Under the pieces are notes generated by a model. That model ran no database searches and was not told where the DNA came from. It saw only the letters and a list, made by a program, of their open reading frames with translations. The translations under genes were made by a program, and so were the position numbers. Positions 17,069 through 26,900 of a stretch of DNA of 64,000 nt are shown here, piece by piece. The stretch comes from Shimia sediminis. Lineage in GTDB: Bacteria; Pseudomonadota; Alphaproteobacteria; Rhodobacterales; Rhodobacteraceae. How positions within the stretch are numbered: position 1 is the stretch's first letter; every line of letters starts with the position of its first letter. The stretch lies in contig NZ_RYZK01000001.1 in NCBI RefSeq assembly GCF_003990645.1, positions 124,001 to 188,000 of the forward strand, written 5' to 3'.

Positions 17069-17526
17069 AGCGCCTGTGCGGCCTCCAGAACTTGGGCCAC
17101 GTGGCCGTCAACTTTGACTTTGCGCCAGATACCAGCAATCCGACCCTCGGCGTCAATCAGAAAAGTGGACCGCTCAATCCCCATAAAGGTCTTGCCGTAC
17201 ATCTTCTTTTCCTTCCAGACGCCATAGTCCTCGCAGGTGGTGTTGTGTTCGTCTGACAAGAGCGGCATGCCAAGGTCTTTCTTGGCAACAAATTTCTCAT
17301 GCGAGGTGATACTGTCCTTTGAAATGCCAAAAACTTTTGTGTTGGCTGCGTCAAAGGCACCCAAAGCCTCGGTGAAACCGATTGCCTCTTTTGTGCAGCC
17401 CGCCGTGTTGTCGCGGGGATAGAAGAATAGGACTACATTTTGTCCCTTTAAATCAGCGAGTTTGATAGTTGATCCATCAGAGGCAGGCAAAATAAAGCCG
17501 GGAGCGGGGTCGGAAAGGTCAAACAT
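17065..17526 (-). CDS. bcp: Bcp/PrxQ-type peroxiredoxin, apparently one-Cys
   Basis: Thiol-dependent reduction of hydroperoxides in the cytoplasm. At 153 residues it has the peroxidatic motif FYPRDNTAGCTKEA with Cys44. The resolving Cys found five residues later in E. coli Bcp is Ile49 here; another Cys occurs near residue 98 (TTCEDYG), so reduction may use that Cys or an external thiol. It is coupled to the downstream DUF455 gene through GTGA. It is divergent from the AsmA-like gene. Confidence 0.93.
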   Translation of the reverse strand: MFDLSDPAPGFILPASDGSTIKLADLKGQNVVLFFYPRDNTAGCTKEAIGFTEALGAFDAANTKVFGISKDSITSHEKFVAKKDLGMPLLSDEHNTTCEDYGVWKEKKMYGKTFMGIERSTFLIDAEGRIAGIWRKVKVDGHVAQVLEAAQAL

Positions 17527-17605
17527 CTTGAGAATCCTGTATTATGGCAGGCATAAGGTATTGCGCATATGTGCACGGGCAAGTGCCTTGTGAGCAAAGT
17601 GGCCA

Positions 17606-20600
17606 TTGAGGCGGCAGAAACGAAAGAAAGTTGAGGTCCCCCTGTCCCACCCGGACATCACCCCGGAGACACCCCAAGAAGAGCCGCCCCGCCGTCCGCG
17701 CCGTGGGCGCAAGGTGGGCTTGTGGCTGATTGCCAGCGTGATGGCTCTGGTTGGTGTGGTTGCACTGACCTTGTTCATGCTCACCGGTCGCCCGATCACC
17801 ATTCCATCCTGGATTTCAAACCGGGCTGAGCTGTTGCTCGCGGAACAGCTGCCGCATCTGGACATCTCGCTGGGCCGCTTGGGGCTGGTGATCGAGGACG
17901 GTTTCCACCCCCGATTACGGGCCGAGAACCTGGAGCTGCGCGAGAGCAACAGGTCGAGCGCCATTCAGTTGGACGAGGTGGATGTTTCTCTGTCTTTTGA
18001 CAGCCTTCTGAAACGGCAGATAGCGCCCAAGTCCATCAAGATTTCCGGAGTGTCCTTGAGCTTGCGTCGCCTGAACGACGGTTCGTTCAACCTCACACTG
18101 GGCGAAGGCGACCAAAGCAGTGCAATCGATCTGCGCGCCTCACTTGCCAATCTGGGCAGTCTCATGACCGAAGTGCTGGACCAACCCTTGCTGCATGCGT
18201 TGCAGGACGTTCAGGTTCAGGGGCTCAGCATGCGGTTTGAAGATATCCGTGCCGGTCAGGGATGGACCATCGATGGTGGTCAGGCGCGTCTTAGCCGGCA
18301 GGACAACAATGTGTCCTTTCGCGCAAATCTGGTGGCGCTGGGGGCACGGGCCTATGTCTCGTCGGTGGAAACCTCGATTGACCTGGATCTCGACACCAAT
18401 GTGGCACAGTTCGGCCTGACATTCGAAGACATGCCGTCGCGGGAAATCGCATCGCAAAGTCCTGCACTCTCATGGTTGGAGGTGCTGAACGCGCCGATTT
18501 CGGGGTCTTTGCGCACGTCAACGGATGAAAATGGCGTGTTGGGCCTGACTGCCGTGGCGCTGCAGATTGGCGAGGGTGCCCTCCAACCCAATGATCAGGT
18601 TCTTCCCATTCCGTTCAAATCGGCAAACACCTACCTCACTTATGATCCCAAAGGTCAGATACTGTCGCTTGACCAATTCTCGATTCAAGCTGACCGGGTG
18701 GCGGCAACAGCACAGGGCACTGTAGCACTGCGCCGCCCGGATCAGGGCATTCCCCAGGAGCTGATCGCACAGCTCGAGTTCACCCAGTTCGAGATTAATC
18801 CCAACTTTCTGGAAAACAGCCCCGTTGCGCTCGACAGCGGATTTGCCGACTTTCGGCTTCGGTTGGATCCTTTTGAATTGACCCTGGGCCAGCTGGTCCT
18901 GTCTCAGGGCGGGCAGCGGCTCAGATTTTCTGGATCGCTGAAACCTGAATCCCGCCATTGGAAATTTGCTGTTGACGGCAGCATGACCCAATTGGAACGT
19001 GACGCTCTGCTGGGGGTCTGGCCCGAAGGGGCCAAGGAGGGGCTGCGCAACTTCATTGCGACCCGCATTCACAACGTTGAGGTGCGCGACATCAATCTGG
19101 CGATACGATCCCGGGGAAGTGAAGCCCCAGAGATCTACGCGGATTTTCAGTTCCATGACCTCGACCTGACTTTCCTGAAGACGTTGCCACCTTTGCGCGC
19201 AGCCAAAGGCGTGGCGACATTCTCTCGCAATCAGTTCCTTGTAGGCGCAGAAGCGGGTTACGTCGAAGCGGATGAGGGCGGGCGACTGGATATTGCCGGC
19301 ACCGGCTTTGTTGTCCGGAATACACAGGTCAAGCAATCCCCGGCTCTGGTTCGTTTGGTTGCAAAAGGACCAGTCACCGCGGCGCTATCTCTGCTCAATC
19401 GCCCACCGCTTTCGGTGATGGACAATGCCAATCTACCCGTGGATCTGGCGACGGGTACAGTGCATGCTGTTGGAGAAATCGACCTCACGCTCAAGCCAAA
19501 ACTCCAACCAGAGGAAGTGACGTTTGTTGCAAACCTCGCCCTGGACGACGTTGTAACCACACATTTCATTCCCGGTAAGGTGATCGCGGGCAACATGACC
19601 GGTTTTGTCGACAACGACAAAGTCATGATCGAAGGCGACGGAACTGTCGGGAAGCTACCCGTTCATGCGCGTTGGGAGGCCCCGATCGGCCCGAAAAGCA
19701 ATGGCGGCAGTGTGCTGACAGGTCAGGCCGAACTCAGCCGTCTCGCGGTGGAAGAATTCGACATCGGCTTTCCCTTGGAGAGCTTTTCAGGTGCCGCGCC
19801 AGCAGAGTTTCAGCTCGACATCCAAAAAGGCAAAGCACCCGATCTGTCACTCAAGTCCGATCTGGTTGGATTGGGTGTGTCTTACCCGCCGCTTGGGTTT
19901 GCCAAGGCGCCAGAAATTCCCGGGATTCTCGACGTGAACATTTCTCTGGAAAAGCTGGTCAGGGTCGACGACTTCGCCTTCGAAGCACCGGGTTTGGCGG
20001 TCAATGGCGCAGTGTCGTTGCGCCCCGAAGGCGGTCTGGACCGGGCCACGCTGGAGCAATTCGAAGTCGGAAGCTGGTTGAGCGGGCAGGGCGCTTTGGT
20101 CGGACGGGGCGAGGGACTCGCCCCGGGTATCGTTCTGACGGATGGCAGTTTTGACATTCGTGGCCTGCCGTCGGGTTCAGGCAACGCGTCCGATGGGGAT
20201 CCGATGGGACCGATCGAAGCGCGTTTGCAACGGGTTCAGGTGTCGGAAAGCTATTACCTCAGCAACTTTGAAGGGCGATTTGTGGATCAGGGCGGATTGA
20301 CCGGCACATTTTCCGGGCGCTTCAACGGAGGTGCACCGGTGACTGGCGAAATGTTACCCGGTAAAAATGGGCCCCTTTTCCGCGTGGAGTCATCCCGTGG
20401 CGGAGACATCATGAGTGAAATCGGACTGGCCAGAACCAGCGGGCCAGGGCGTTTCACTTTGCGATTGGAGCAAGCCGCCGAAGACGGTGTATTTGATGGG
20501 CGCGTGACCATCCGCAATGTCCGGGTCCTTGATGCACCGGCTTTTGCCGAGCTTTTGAACGCGGTCAGTTTGATTGGCCTCTTGGATCAGTTGAATGGTC

Positions 20601-21004
20601 CCGGCATCTCGTTGACCGAAGTGTCGTCGCGCTTTCGGGTTACGCCGTCGACCCTCATCGTGACCCAAGGCAGCGCTGTTGGCCCCGGAATGGGCATTTC
20701 GCTTGATGGCACCATGGATATGGCCAGCAATGTGATGAAGTTTCAGGGCGTCTTTTCACCGGTCTACGTGCTGAATGCTGTCGGGCGGGTGATTTCCAAA
20801 AAAGGCGAAGGGCTGGTTGGCTTTAACTATTTCCTAGATGGTACACCTGATGACTACAACATCACGGTTAATCCGCTCTCGGCCTTGACGCCCGGTTTTT
20901 TACGAGAGATTTTCCGCGTCCCGAACGAGGCCATGCCCGACACAAACACATCCGAGCCTGTGCAACATGACTTGGGCGAAGATCAGACTGGCGAAAACAG
21001 ATGA
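17606..21004 (+). CDS. AsmA/YhdP-like envelope protein (DUF3971 type)
   Basis: The 1132-residue protein has a basic N-terminus ([15 protein letters not shown]), one membrane helix at about 37-59 and a very long periplasmic region rich in beta strands, with AsmA-type repeats ([31 protein letters not shown]) and an AsmA-like C-terminus ([30 protein letters not shown]). YhdP/TamB/AsmA relatives bridge the periplasm in phospholipid transport to the outer membrane. The only early start is a TTG at 17606; an in-frame stop lies at 17591-17593, so the true start could be slightly downstream. It overlaps queA by ATGA. Confidence 0.85.
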   Translation: MRRQKRKKVEVPLSHPDITPETPQEEPPRRPRRGRKVGLWLIASVMALVGVVALTLFMLTGRPITIPSWISNRAELLLAEQLPHLDISLGRLGLVIEDGFHPRLRAENLELRESNRSSAIQLDEVDVSLSFDSLLKRQIAPKSIKISGVSLSLRRLNDGSFNLTLGEGDQSSAIDLRASLANLGSLMTEVLDQPLLHALQDVQVQGLSMRFEDIRAGQGWTIDGGQARLSRQDNNVSFRANLVALGARAYVSSVETSIDLDLDTNVAQFGLTFEDMPSREIASQSPALSWLEVLNAPISGSLRTSTDENGVLGLTAVALQIGEGALQPNDQVLPIPFKSANTYLTYDPKGQILSLDQFSIQADRVAATAQGTVALRRPDQGIPQELIAQLEFTQFEINPNFLENSPVALDSGFADFRLRLDPFELTLGQLVLSQGGQRLRFSGSLKPESRHWKFAVDGSMTQLERDALLGVWPEGAKEGLRNFIATRIHNVEVRDINLAIRSRGSEAPEIYADFQFHDLDLTFLKTLPPLRAAKGVATFSRNQFLVGAEAGYVEADEGGRLDIAGTGFVVRNTQVKQSPALVRLVAKGPVTAALSLLNRPPLSVMDNANLPVDLATGTVHAVGEIDLTLKPKLQPEEVTFVANLALDDVVTTHFIPGKVIAGNMTGFVDNDKVMIEGDGTVGKLPVHARWEAPIGPKSNGGSVLTGQAELSRLAVEEFDIGFPLESFSGAAPAEFQLDIQKGKAPDLSLKSDLVGLGVSYPPLGFAKAPEIPGILDVNISLEKLVRVDDFAFEAPGLAVNGAVSLRPEGGLDRATLEQFEVGSWLSGQGALVGRGEGLAPGIVLTDGSFDIRGLPSGSGNASDGDPMGPIEARLQRVQVSESYYLSNFEGRFVDQGGLTGTFSGRFNGGAPVTGEMLPGKNGPLFRVESSRGGDIMSEIGLARTSGPGRFTLRLEQAAEDGVFDGRVTIRNVRVLDAPAFAELLNAVSLIGLLDQLNGPGISLTEVSSRFRVTPSTLIVTQGSAVGPGMGISLDGTMDMASNVMKFQGVFSPVYVLNAVGRVISKKGEGLVGFNYFLDGTPDDYNITVNPLSALTPGFLREIFRVPNEAMPDTNTSEPVQHDLGEDQTGENR

Positions 21005-22047
21005 ACCTTTCAGATTTTGACTTTGATCTGCCCGAGGCGTTGATTGCGACCCGGCCTGCCAATCCACGGTCTTCTGCACGGCTTTTGGTGGCCGAGGGTG
21101 ACAGGATTACCGACGATGTGGTCTCTGACTTGCCCCAATGGCTGCGTCCCGGTGACCGGTTGGTGCTGAACGATACCCGCGTGATCCCGGCGCGGCTCAG
21201 CGGGTTTCGAAAGCGGCAGGGTGCCGAAGGCGAAACCAGGGCCCGGATCGAGGTCACCCTGCTTGAACCCGGCGCTGATGGGCAGTGGAGCGCCCTTGTC
21301 AAACCGCTGAAGAAGGTCCGCGAAGGTGAAACCATCGTCTTTTCGGAGCGGTTGAGCGCGCGGCTATTGAACAAGAACGATGGGCAGGCGTCTTTGCAAT
21401 TTGATCTGAGCGGCGAAGACTTTGATGCAGCTCTGGCAGATGCCGGCGCCATGCCTCTGCCGCCATACATTGCTGCCAAACGTGCAGCAGATGAGCAGGA
21501 CAAGACAGACTATCAGACCGTTTGGGCACGGCACTCCGGAGCAGTCGCTGCGCCAACGGCTTCGCTGCACTTTGATGACGTGCTTCTGGAAGCGCTCAAA
21601 GCGCGGGGCGTGGAGTTTACCTATGTCACGTTACATGTCGGCGCAGGCACCTTTCTACCGGTCAAGGTCGAGGACGTTACCCAGCACAAGATGCACTCGG
21701 AATGGGGGCAGGTCACGGAAAAAGCCGCCGCCGAGATTGCCGCAACCAAGGCAGCCGGAAGACGGGTGATCCCCGTTGGTACAACCGCATTGCGCCTGAT
21801 CGAAAGCGCAGGCAGGTCGGGCACCATTTCTCCTTGGGAGGGCGGGACAGATATCTTCATCTATCCGGGTTTTACCTTTCACGTGGCCGACGCACTCATG
21901 ACCAATTTCCACCTGCCAAAATCCACGTTGATGATGTTGGTCTCTGCTCTGATGGGGCAAGAGCGTATCCAAAACATCTACGACCATGCAGTGAGAGAAG
22001 AATACAGGTTCTTTTCCTACGGCGACGCCTCTCTTTTGCTTCCATGA
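21001..22047 (+). CDS. queA: S-adenosylmethionine:tRNA ribosyltransferase-isomerase
   Basis: Transfers and isomerises the ribosyl moiety of SAM onto preQ1 in tRNA to form epoxyqueuosine. The 348-residue length and the conserved blocks [43 protein letters not shown] and [16 protein letters not shown] are diagnostic. The start overlaps the stop of the AsmA-like gene as ATGA. No other queuosine gene is in the window. Confidence 0.97.
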   Translation: MNLSDFDFDLPEALIATRPANPRSSARLLVAEGDRITDDVVSDLPQWLRPGDRLVLNDTRVIPARLSGFRKRQGAEGETRARIEVTLLEPGADGQWSALVKPLKKVREGETIVFSERLSARLLNKNDGQASLQFDLSGEDFDAALADAGAMPLPPYIAAKRAADEQDKTDYQTVWARHSGAVAAPTASLHFDDVLLEALKARGVEFTYVTLHVGAGTFLPVKVEDVTQHKMHSEWGQVTEKAAAEIAATKAAGRRVIPVGTTALRLIESAGRSGTISPWEGGTDIFIYPGFTFHVADALMTNFHLPKSTLMMLVSALMGQERIQNIYDHAVREEYRFFSYGDASLLLP

Positions 22048-22154
22048 AGACTCTGCCGCAAATGTGTTAAGTTGGTCGCGGACAGACCATACATCATCCC
22101 CCTGCCATGTGAGGTGGGGGAAACACCCAGTCGGAAACGCGCGAGGAGACCCCG

Positions 22155-23420
22155 ATGTTCCAATTCCTGTCAGGTGCCTGGGCGTTGTTGCTGGGCATGT
22201 TGCTGTTGACCCTTGGCAACGGTGTTCAATCGACGCTCCTCGGGATCCGCGGAGAAATCGAGGGCTTTTCGACCTTTGAGATGTCTTTGGTGATGGCCGG
22301 ATACTTTGTGGGTTTCCTGGGGGGATCGCGCATGACACCCGAGATGATCCGCCGTGTCGGACATGTTCGGGTCTTTGCGGCGCTGGCCTCGTTCATTTCG
22401 GCCGTTATCATCATCTATCCCACCTTTACCAATCCGGTCGTTTGGTTCTTTTGCCGGGTGCTGATCGGTTTCTGTTTCTCTGGCGTGTATGTGACTGCGG
22501 AAAGCTGGCTCAACAACGCGGCCACCAATGAAACCCGTGGTCAGGCCCTGTCGCTTTACGTGATCGTGCAGATGATCGGCGTGATTGCCGCCCAGGCCAT
22601 AATGGTGACGGCGGATCCGTCTGGTTTCGTGCTGTTCGTCATCCCCTCGGTGCTGGTCTCGATCTCGTTTGCGCCCATTCTTCTGAGCATTTCGCCCACC
22701 CCTGCCTTTGAGGCGACCAAACCGATGAGCCTGCGGGAACTGGTCAGAATCTCACCCTTGGGAACAGTGGGCATGTTCCTGCTGGGAGGCGTCTTTGCCG
22801 CCCAATTTGGCATGTCTGCGGTCTATGCAGCTTCGATCGGGATGTCGGTCAAGGACATCTCGATCTTTGTCGCCTCGTTCTACGTTGGCGGTATGCTGGT
22901 TCAGTATCCACTGGGCTGGCTCTCGGACCGCATGGATCGTCGGGTTCTGATCCTGTTTGCCGGGCTGATCGGAGGCGCAGGTGCCCTGATTGGGATGGTC
23001 TTTGGCACATCCTTTGCCATGCTTCTGGTCGCCGCGGCTTTGATTGGCGGGTTCTCCAACCCGCTGTATTCGCTCTTGATTGCCCACGCCAATGACTATC
23101 TGGAGCACGAAGACATGGCCGCCGCCTCTGGCGGAATGGTGTTCATCAACGGTCTTGGCGCCATTGCCGGGCCGGTTCTGACCGGCTGGCTGATGGGTTT
23201 GGCAGGCCCGTCGGGCTACTTTCTGTTTCTGGCCTTTCTCATGCTGGCGATCAGCGCCTATGCGGCCTTCCGCATGACACGTCGCGCCGCAGTGGCCATT
23301 GAGGATACCGGCACCTATGCCCCCGTCCTGCCGACATCTTCTCCTGTCGCCGTCGAAGCTGCGCAGGAATTCGCCATCGAACTGGCCCTGGAAGAGGAAG
23401 AGGCAGAAAACGCCATGTAA
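22155..23420 (+). CDS. MFS transporter, YcaD-like
   Basis: A 421-residue inner-membrane protein with about 12 hydrophobic segments in two halves. The LSDRMDRRVLI loop near 255-266 is an MFS motif-A-like loop and FCRVLIGFCFSGVYVTAESWLNN near 98-120 resembles YcaD-type carriers, whose substrates are mostly undefined. The acidic C-terminus (LALEEEEAEN) is cytoplasmic. The ATG has an AGGAG site. It is 107 bases after queA and probably has its own promoter. Confidence 0.85.
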   Translation: MFQFLSGAWALLLGMLLLTLGNGVQSTLLGIRGEIEGFSTFEMSLVMAGYFVGFLGGSRMTPEMIRRVGHVRVFAALASFISAVIIIYPTFTNPVVWFFCRVLIGFCFSGVYVTAESWLNNAATNETRGQALSLYVIVQMIGVIAAQAIMVTADPSGFVLFVIPSVLVSISFAPILLSISPTPAFEATKPMSLRELVRISPLGTVGMFLLGGVFAAQFGMSAVYAASIGMSVKDISIFVASFYVGGMLVQYPLGWLSDRMDRRVLILFAGLIGGAGALIGMVFGTSFAMLLVAAALIGGFSNPLYSLLIAHANDYLEHEDMAAASGGMVFINGLGAIAGPVLTGWLMGLAGPSGYFLFLAFLMLAISAYAAFRMTRRAAVAIEDTGTYAPVLPTSSPVAVEAAQEFAIELALEEEEAENAM

Positions 23421-23521
23421 TATGTCGTTGATGTCGCAATTTGTTACTTAAAAAAGTCTTAATTTCCTGTGTAACATTTTTATGTCACCGTGGTGGGTGA
23501 CTCATACAAGGAGTTTGGGCG

Positions 23522-24100
23522 ATGGCAGGGCCCGAAGAAATCTTGAACTTCTGGCTGGACGAGGTCGGCCCCGAAGGGTGGTACGCGGTCTCGGACGAGT
23601 TGGATCAACAGATCCGTGACAGGTTCATGGACACATGGAAGAGCGCACAAGAGGGCAGCTTTGCGCAGTGGTTGACATATCCCAGCGGTGCGCTGGCCTA
23701 TATCATCCTCAACGACCAATTCCCGCGCAACATGTTCCGTGGCACGTCTAAGGCCTTTTGCTCGGATCGTGCAGCACTCGCAGCGGCCAAGGCAGCCATT
23801 CATCAGAAATGGGACCTGAAAATCGACGAGCCCGCGCGCCAGTTCTTCTATCTTCCGCTGATGCATTCTGAAAACCTGTGTGATCAGGAACGCTGTGTGC
23901 GGATGATGTTGCAGCGTATGCCCGAAACCGGCGCATCCAATATGCTGCACGCCAAGGCGCATCGCGAAGTGATCCGCCAGTTTGGCCGCTTTCCGTATCG
24001 CAACGATGCTCTGGCGCGCCACTACACTGGCCCCGAGAAAGAGTACATTGATCTCGGCGGGTATGGGCACACGGTGCAGGAACTGCAACGCGCCAGCTAG
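23522..24100 (+). CDS. DUF924 family protein
   Basis: A 192-residue soluble protein with the family signature: EEILNFWLDEVGPEGWY at the N-terminus, ALAYIILNDQFPRNMFRG at about 58-75, FFYLPLMHSE near 109-118 and the FGRFPYRN motif near 157-164. The fold is an all-helical TPR-like bundle and the function is unknown. The start has an AGGAG site 9 bases upstream. Nothing in its neighbours suggests a role. Confidence 0.9.
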   Translation: MAGPEEILNFWLDEVGPEGWYAVSDELDQQIRDRFMDTWKSAQEGSFAQWLTYPSGALAYIILNDQFPRNMFRGTSKAFCSDRAALAAAKAAIHQKWDLKIDEPARQFFYLPLMHSENLCDQERCVRMMLQRMPETGASNMLHAKAHREVIRQFGRFPYRNDALARHYTGPEKEYIDLGGYGHTVQELQRAS

Positions 24101-24113
24101 TCGCTTTGTTTTT

Positions 24114-24518
24114 CTAGCTGGCGGCGTCTTCGGCTTTGCAGCTGCGAAGCTGCAAAAGCACGTCTGTCGCACTTTCGGCAGTGGCACGTATAGATGTCTG
24201 CATGACCCGTTCCGGCGTTTTGGAGATATTGGTCAATACATCGTTGAGCCTTTGTGCCTCGGATTCGATCTTGGACAGTTTCAACTGAAGGTCTGCACCT
24301 GGAGAGCGTTGGCTCACCTCTGTGCGCAATGCCACCACTTCCTGTGTCAAGGTGTCGATCCGGGTCTTAACTGGCGCCAACACACTCAGGTTGCTTGAAA
24401 ACTCCGCCGTGACACGTTCGACCGTGCCGGACAGCTGCCAGAGCAAGAACAGGCACAGCGCAACAAGAACCAGCGTGGCGTTCACACAGGCAAGCAACAA
24501 GTCTTTTAGAATCTTCAT
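24114..24518 (-). CDS. Small membrane protein with periplasmic coiled coil, unknown function
   Basis: A 134-residue protein with one N-terminal membrane helix (about 5-28, LLLACVNATLVLVALCLFLLWQL) followed by heptad-like helices (VKTRIDTLTQEVVALRTEV; LKLSKIESEAQRLNDVL). The start at 24518 is chosen for the AGGGA site 8 bases upstream and because it puts the membrane segment at the N-terminus; the open frame continues 27 codons further without support. I do not recognise a family. Convergent with the DUF924 gene. Confidence 0.68.
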   Translation of the reverse strand: MKILKDLLLACVNATLVLVALCLFLLWQLSGTVERVTAEFSSNLSVLAPVKTRIDTLTQEVVALRTEVSQRSPGADLQLKLSKIESEAQRLNDVLTNISKTPERVMQTSIRATAESATDVLLQLRSCKAEDAAS

Positions 24519-24673
24519 CACCAAATTCCCTAAGTCTCTTTGGGACCAAAGTGGTCGAATTTCCAAAAGATGCCCAGCCCGAGTTTTCAGATGGCCCATG
24601 GGGCAGGGGCAAGTTGAAGTGCTTTGGCAACTCCTCTAGGCTCGCAGTAACGTGCAATGAATGAGGGTCTCCA

Positions 24674-26065
24674 ATGTCATCTAACTTCGATCTGATCGTG
24701 ATCGGCGCTGGTCCCGGTGGCTATGTGGCGGCTATCCGTGGCGCACAGCTGGGGCTCAGGGTTGCGATTGTCGAGCGCGAGCATCTGGGGGGCATATGCC
24801 TCAATTGGGGCTGCATTCCGACCAAGGCGCTTTTGCGCTCGTCAGAGGTGTTTCACCTGATGGAACGCGCCAGCGAGTTTGGGCTCAAGGCTGAAAAGAT
24901 CAGCTACGATCTCGACGCTGTGGTCAAACGCTCGCGCGGGGTTGCGAAACAACTCTCGGGTGGCATCGGCCACTTGATGAAGAAGAACAAGATCACGGTC
25001 GTGATGGGCGAGGCGACGCTGCCTGCCAAGGGCAAGGTTAGTGTTAAAACGGGCAAAGGCACCGAAGACCTGACCGCCAAGAACATTGTGCTCGCCACAG
25101 GCGCCCGGGCGCGTGAATTGCCGGGGCTCGAGGCCGACGGTGATCTCGTCTGGACCTACAAGCACGCGCTGCAACCGCCCCGTATGCCCAAGAAGCTCTT
25201 GGTCATCGGATCAGGCGCCATCGGCATTGAATTCGCCAGTTTTTACAATACCCTCGGGGCAGATACGACCGTGGTCGAGGTGATGGACCGTGTGTTGCCC
25301 GTGGAAGATGCTGAAATCTCGGCCTTCGCCAAGAAGCAATTCATCAAACAGGGCATGACCATCATGGAAAAGGCCATGGTCAAGCAGCTGGATCGTGCCA
25401 AGGGCAAGGTGACCGCGCACATTGAAGTAAAGGGCAAGGTAGAAAAGCACGACTTTGACACGGTGATTTCCGCCGTTGGTATTGTCGGCAACGTCGAGGG
25501 GCTGGGGCTGGAAGGTCTGGGCGTCAAGGTGGACCGCACCCACGTTGTGACGGATGAGTATTGTCGAACCGGTGTCGATGGCCTTTTTGCCATAGGTGAT
25601 ATTGCTGGCGCGCCCTGGCTTGCGCATAAGGCGTCTCACGAGGGTGTCATGGTCGCCGAGCTGATTGCGGGCCAAAATCCGCACCCCGTCAAACCTGAAA
25701 GCATCGCAGGCTGCACCTATTGCCATCCACAGGTGGCCTCGGTCGGCTATTCCGAGGCCAAGGCCAAGGAGCTGGGTTATGAGATCAAGGTGGGCCGCTT
25801 TCCCTTTATCGGCAACGGCAAGGCGATCGCTCTGGGCGAGGCCGAAGGCATGGTAAAAACCGTGTTTGACGCCAAAACCGGAGAACTCCTGGGCGCGCAT
25901 ATGGTCGGTGCCGAGGTGACAGAGATGATCCAGGGATACGTGGTCGGGCGCACCTTGGAAACGACCGAGGTCGAACTCATGAACACGGTTTTCCCGCATC
26001 CGACCCTCTCGGAAATGATGCACGAAAGTGTGCTCGACGCCTATGGGCGTGTGATCCATATGTAA
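24674..26065 (+). CDS. lpd: Dihydrolipoamide dehydrogenase (E3)
   Basis: FAD-dependent reoxidation of dihydrolipoamide, passing electrons to NAD+. The 463-residue protein has an N-terminal GAGPGGYVAA FAD motif, the redox disulfide Cys42/Cys47 in GGICLNWGCIPTK, a second GSGAIGIEFA NAD motif and the C-terminal HPTLSE dyad (His442/Glu447). It is not in a 2-oxoacid dehydrogenase operon here; it probably serves the PdhABC complex encoded near position 1-4 kb, perhaps with others. The ATG has a GAGGG site. Confidence 0.95.
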   Translation: MSSNFDLIVIGAGPGGYVAAIRGAQLGLRVAIVEREHLGGICLNWGCIPTKALLRSSEVFHLMERASEFGLKAEKISYDLDAVVKRSRGVAKQLSGGIGHLMKKNKITVVMGEATLPAKGKVSVKTGKGTEDLTAKNIVLATGARARELPGLEADGDLVWTYKHALQPPRMPKKLLVIGSGAIGIEFASFYNTLGADTTVVEVMDRVLPVEDAEISAFAKKQFIKQGMTIMEKAMVKQLDRAKGKVTAHIEVKGKVEKHDFDTVISAVGIVGNVEGLGLEGLGVKVDRTHVVTDEYCRTGVDGLFAIGDIAGAPWLAHKASHEGVMVAELIAGQNPHPVKPESIAGCTYCHPQVASVGYSEAKAKELGYEIKVGRFPFIGNGKAIALGEAEGMVKTVFDAKTGELLGAHMVGAEVTEMIQGYVVGRTLETTEVELMNTVFPHPTLSEMMHESVLDAYGRVIHM

Positions 26066-26118
26066 GCGCCAAGATCTTCGCAGACCGACCACAATCCCAG
26101 CCAAATGAAAGAGGCAGA

Positions 26119-26679
26119 ATGCCCAGCCTGAACCGCATTGTCATGGCCAAGTCCAGTCGGCAAATGATCCGATCCCTTGGACCTAAAAAGCTGAATGTTG
26201 CAGAGATTTCAGGGCATTGGGGGCAAATGTTCGACTTTAAGTCCTACCAGCAATACCGCTATCCCGAGTATGACGTCTGCGCCGGGCCCTTTACGGATGA
26301 AGACGGCAAACCGCTTAAGTTTGACCTGATCCTCGCCAATCAGGTCTGGGAGCATCTGGACCGCCCTTATATGGCCACCAAAAACATCCGAAAGATGCTG
26401 CGCAAGGGTGGTCATTTCTGGCTGGCGGTGCCGTTTTACATTCCCTTCCACGCGGCCCCAACCGACTGTTCGCGTTGGTCTGCGCGGGGTCTCAAGAACC
26501 TGCTGATCGAATGTGGGTTCAAAGAAGAAGACATTCAGGCAGATCAATGGGGCAACCGCAACGCGGCCCTGCGCAACTTGGAACCCAAATGGCCGCCAGA
26601 GTATGACGAGGTCAACGATCCGTTGGACAACGACCCGGATATGCCAATCTGTGCCTGGGCTCTTGCACAGAAAACCTGA
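26119..26679 (+). CDS. Methyltransferase-fold protein (methyltransferase type 11-like), short
   Basis: A 186-residue protein resembling SAM-dependent methyltransferases of the type 11 group: DLILANQVWEHLDRPYMATKNIRKMLRKGGHFWLAVPFY (the acidic post-II and post-IV region) is clear, but the N-terminal glycine-rich motif I is weak (AEISGHWGQMF). It may therefore be a degenerate or atypical enzyme. It starts 53 bases after lpd with an AGAGG site. Its substrate is unknown. Confidence 0.65.
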   Translation: MPSLNRIVMAKSSRQMIRSLGPKKLNVAEISGHWGQMFDFKSYQQYRYPEYDVCAGPFTDEDGKPLKFDLILANQVWEHLDRPYMATKNIRKMLRKGGHFWLAVPFYIPFHAAPTDCSRWSARGLKNLLIECGFKEEDIQADQWGNRNAALRNLEPKWPPEYDEVNDPLDNDPDMPICAWALAQKT

Positions 26680-26821
26680 TAATCCACGGTTCAATCGTTA
26701 CAGACAATGTACACGAACCTTCGGTGGACGCCTCCTGAAGTATTCTGTCAGTAGGGCATGATATTGAATTTGCACAGATTTGTACTCCCAGCATGCAGTT
26801 TGGCCGGTTTAGCACGCAATA

Positions 26822-26836
26822 GTTCCTGTTTCGTTC
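26822..26836. promoter_or_regulatory. SOS box (LexA site) upstream of uvrA
   Basis: GTTCCTGTTTCGTTC is an exact GTTC-N7-GTTC, the known alphaproteobacterial LexA motif. It lies 64 bases before the uvrA start, which fits SOS induction of excision repair. Confidence 0.82.
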
Positions 26837-26900
26837 TCATTTTTTGGTTGGCGTCGGGGTGGGATTAACCTATCTCTAGGGAACAGGTTTGGGGGCATTG

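Noticed and set aside
23484-23501. Small inverted repeat GTCACC/GGTGAC before the DUF924 gene
   Set aside because: Only a 6-bp stem with no further symmetry; likely chance in a promoter region.
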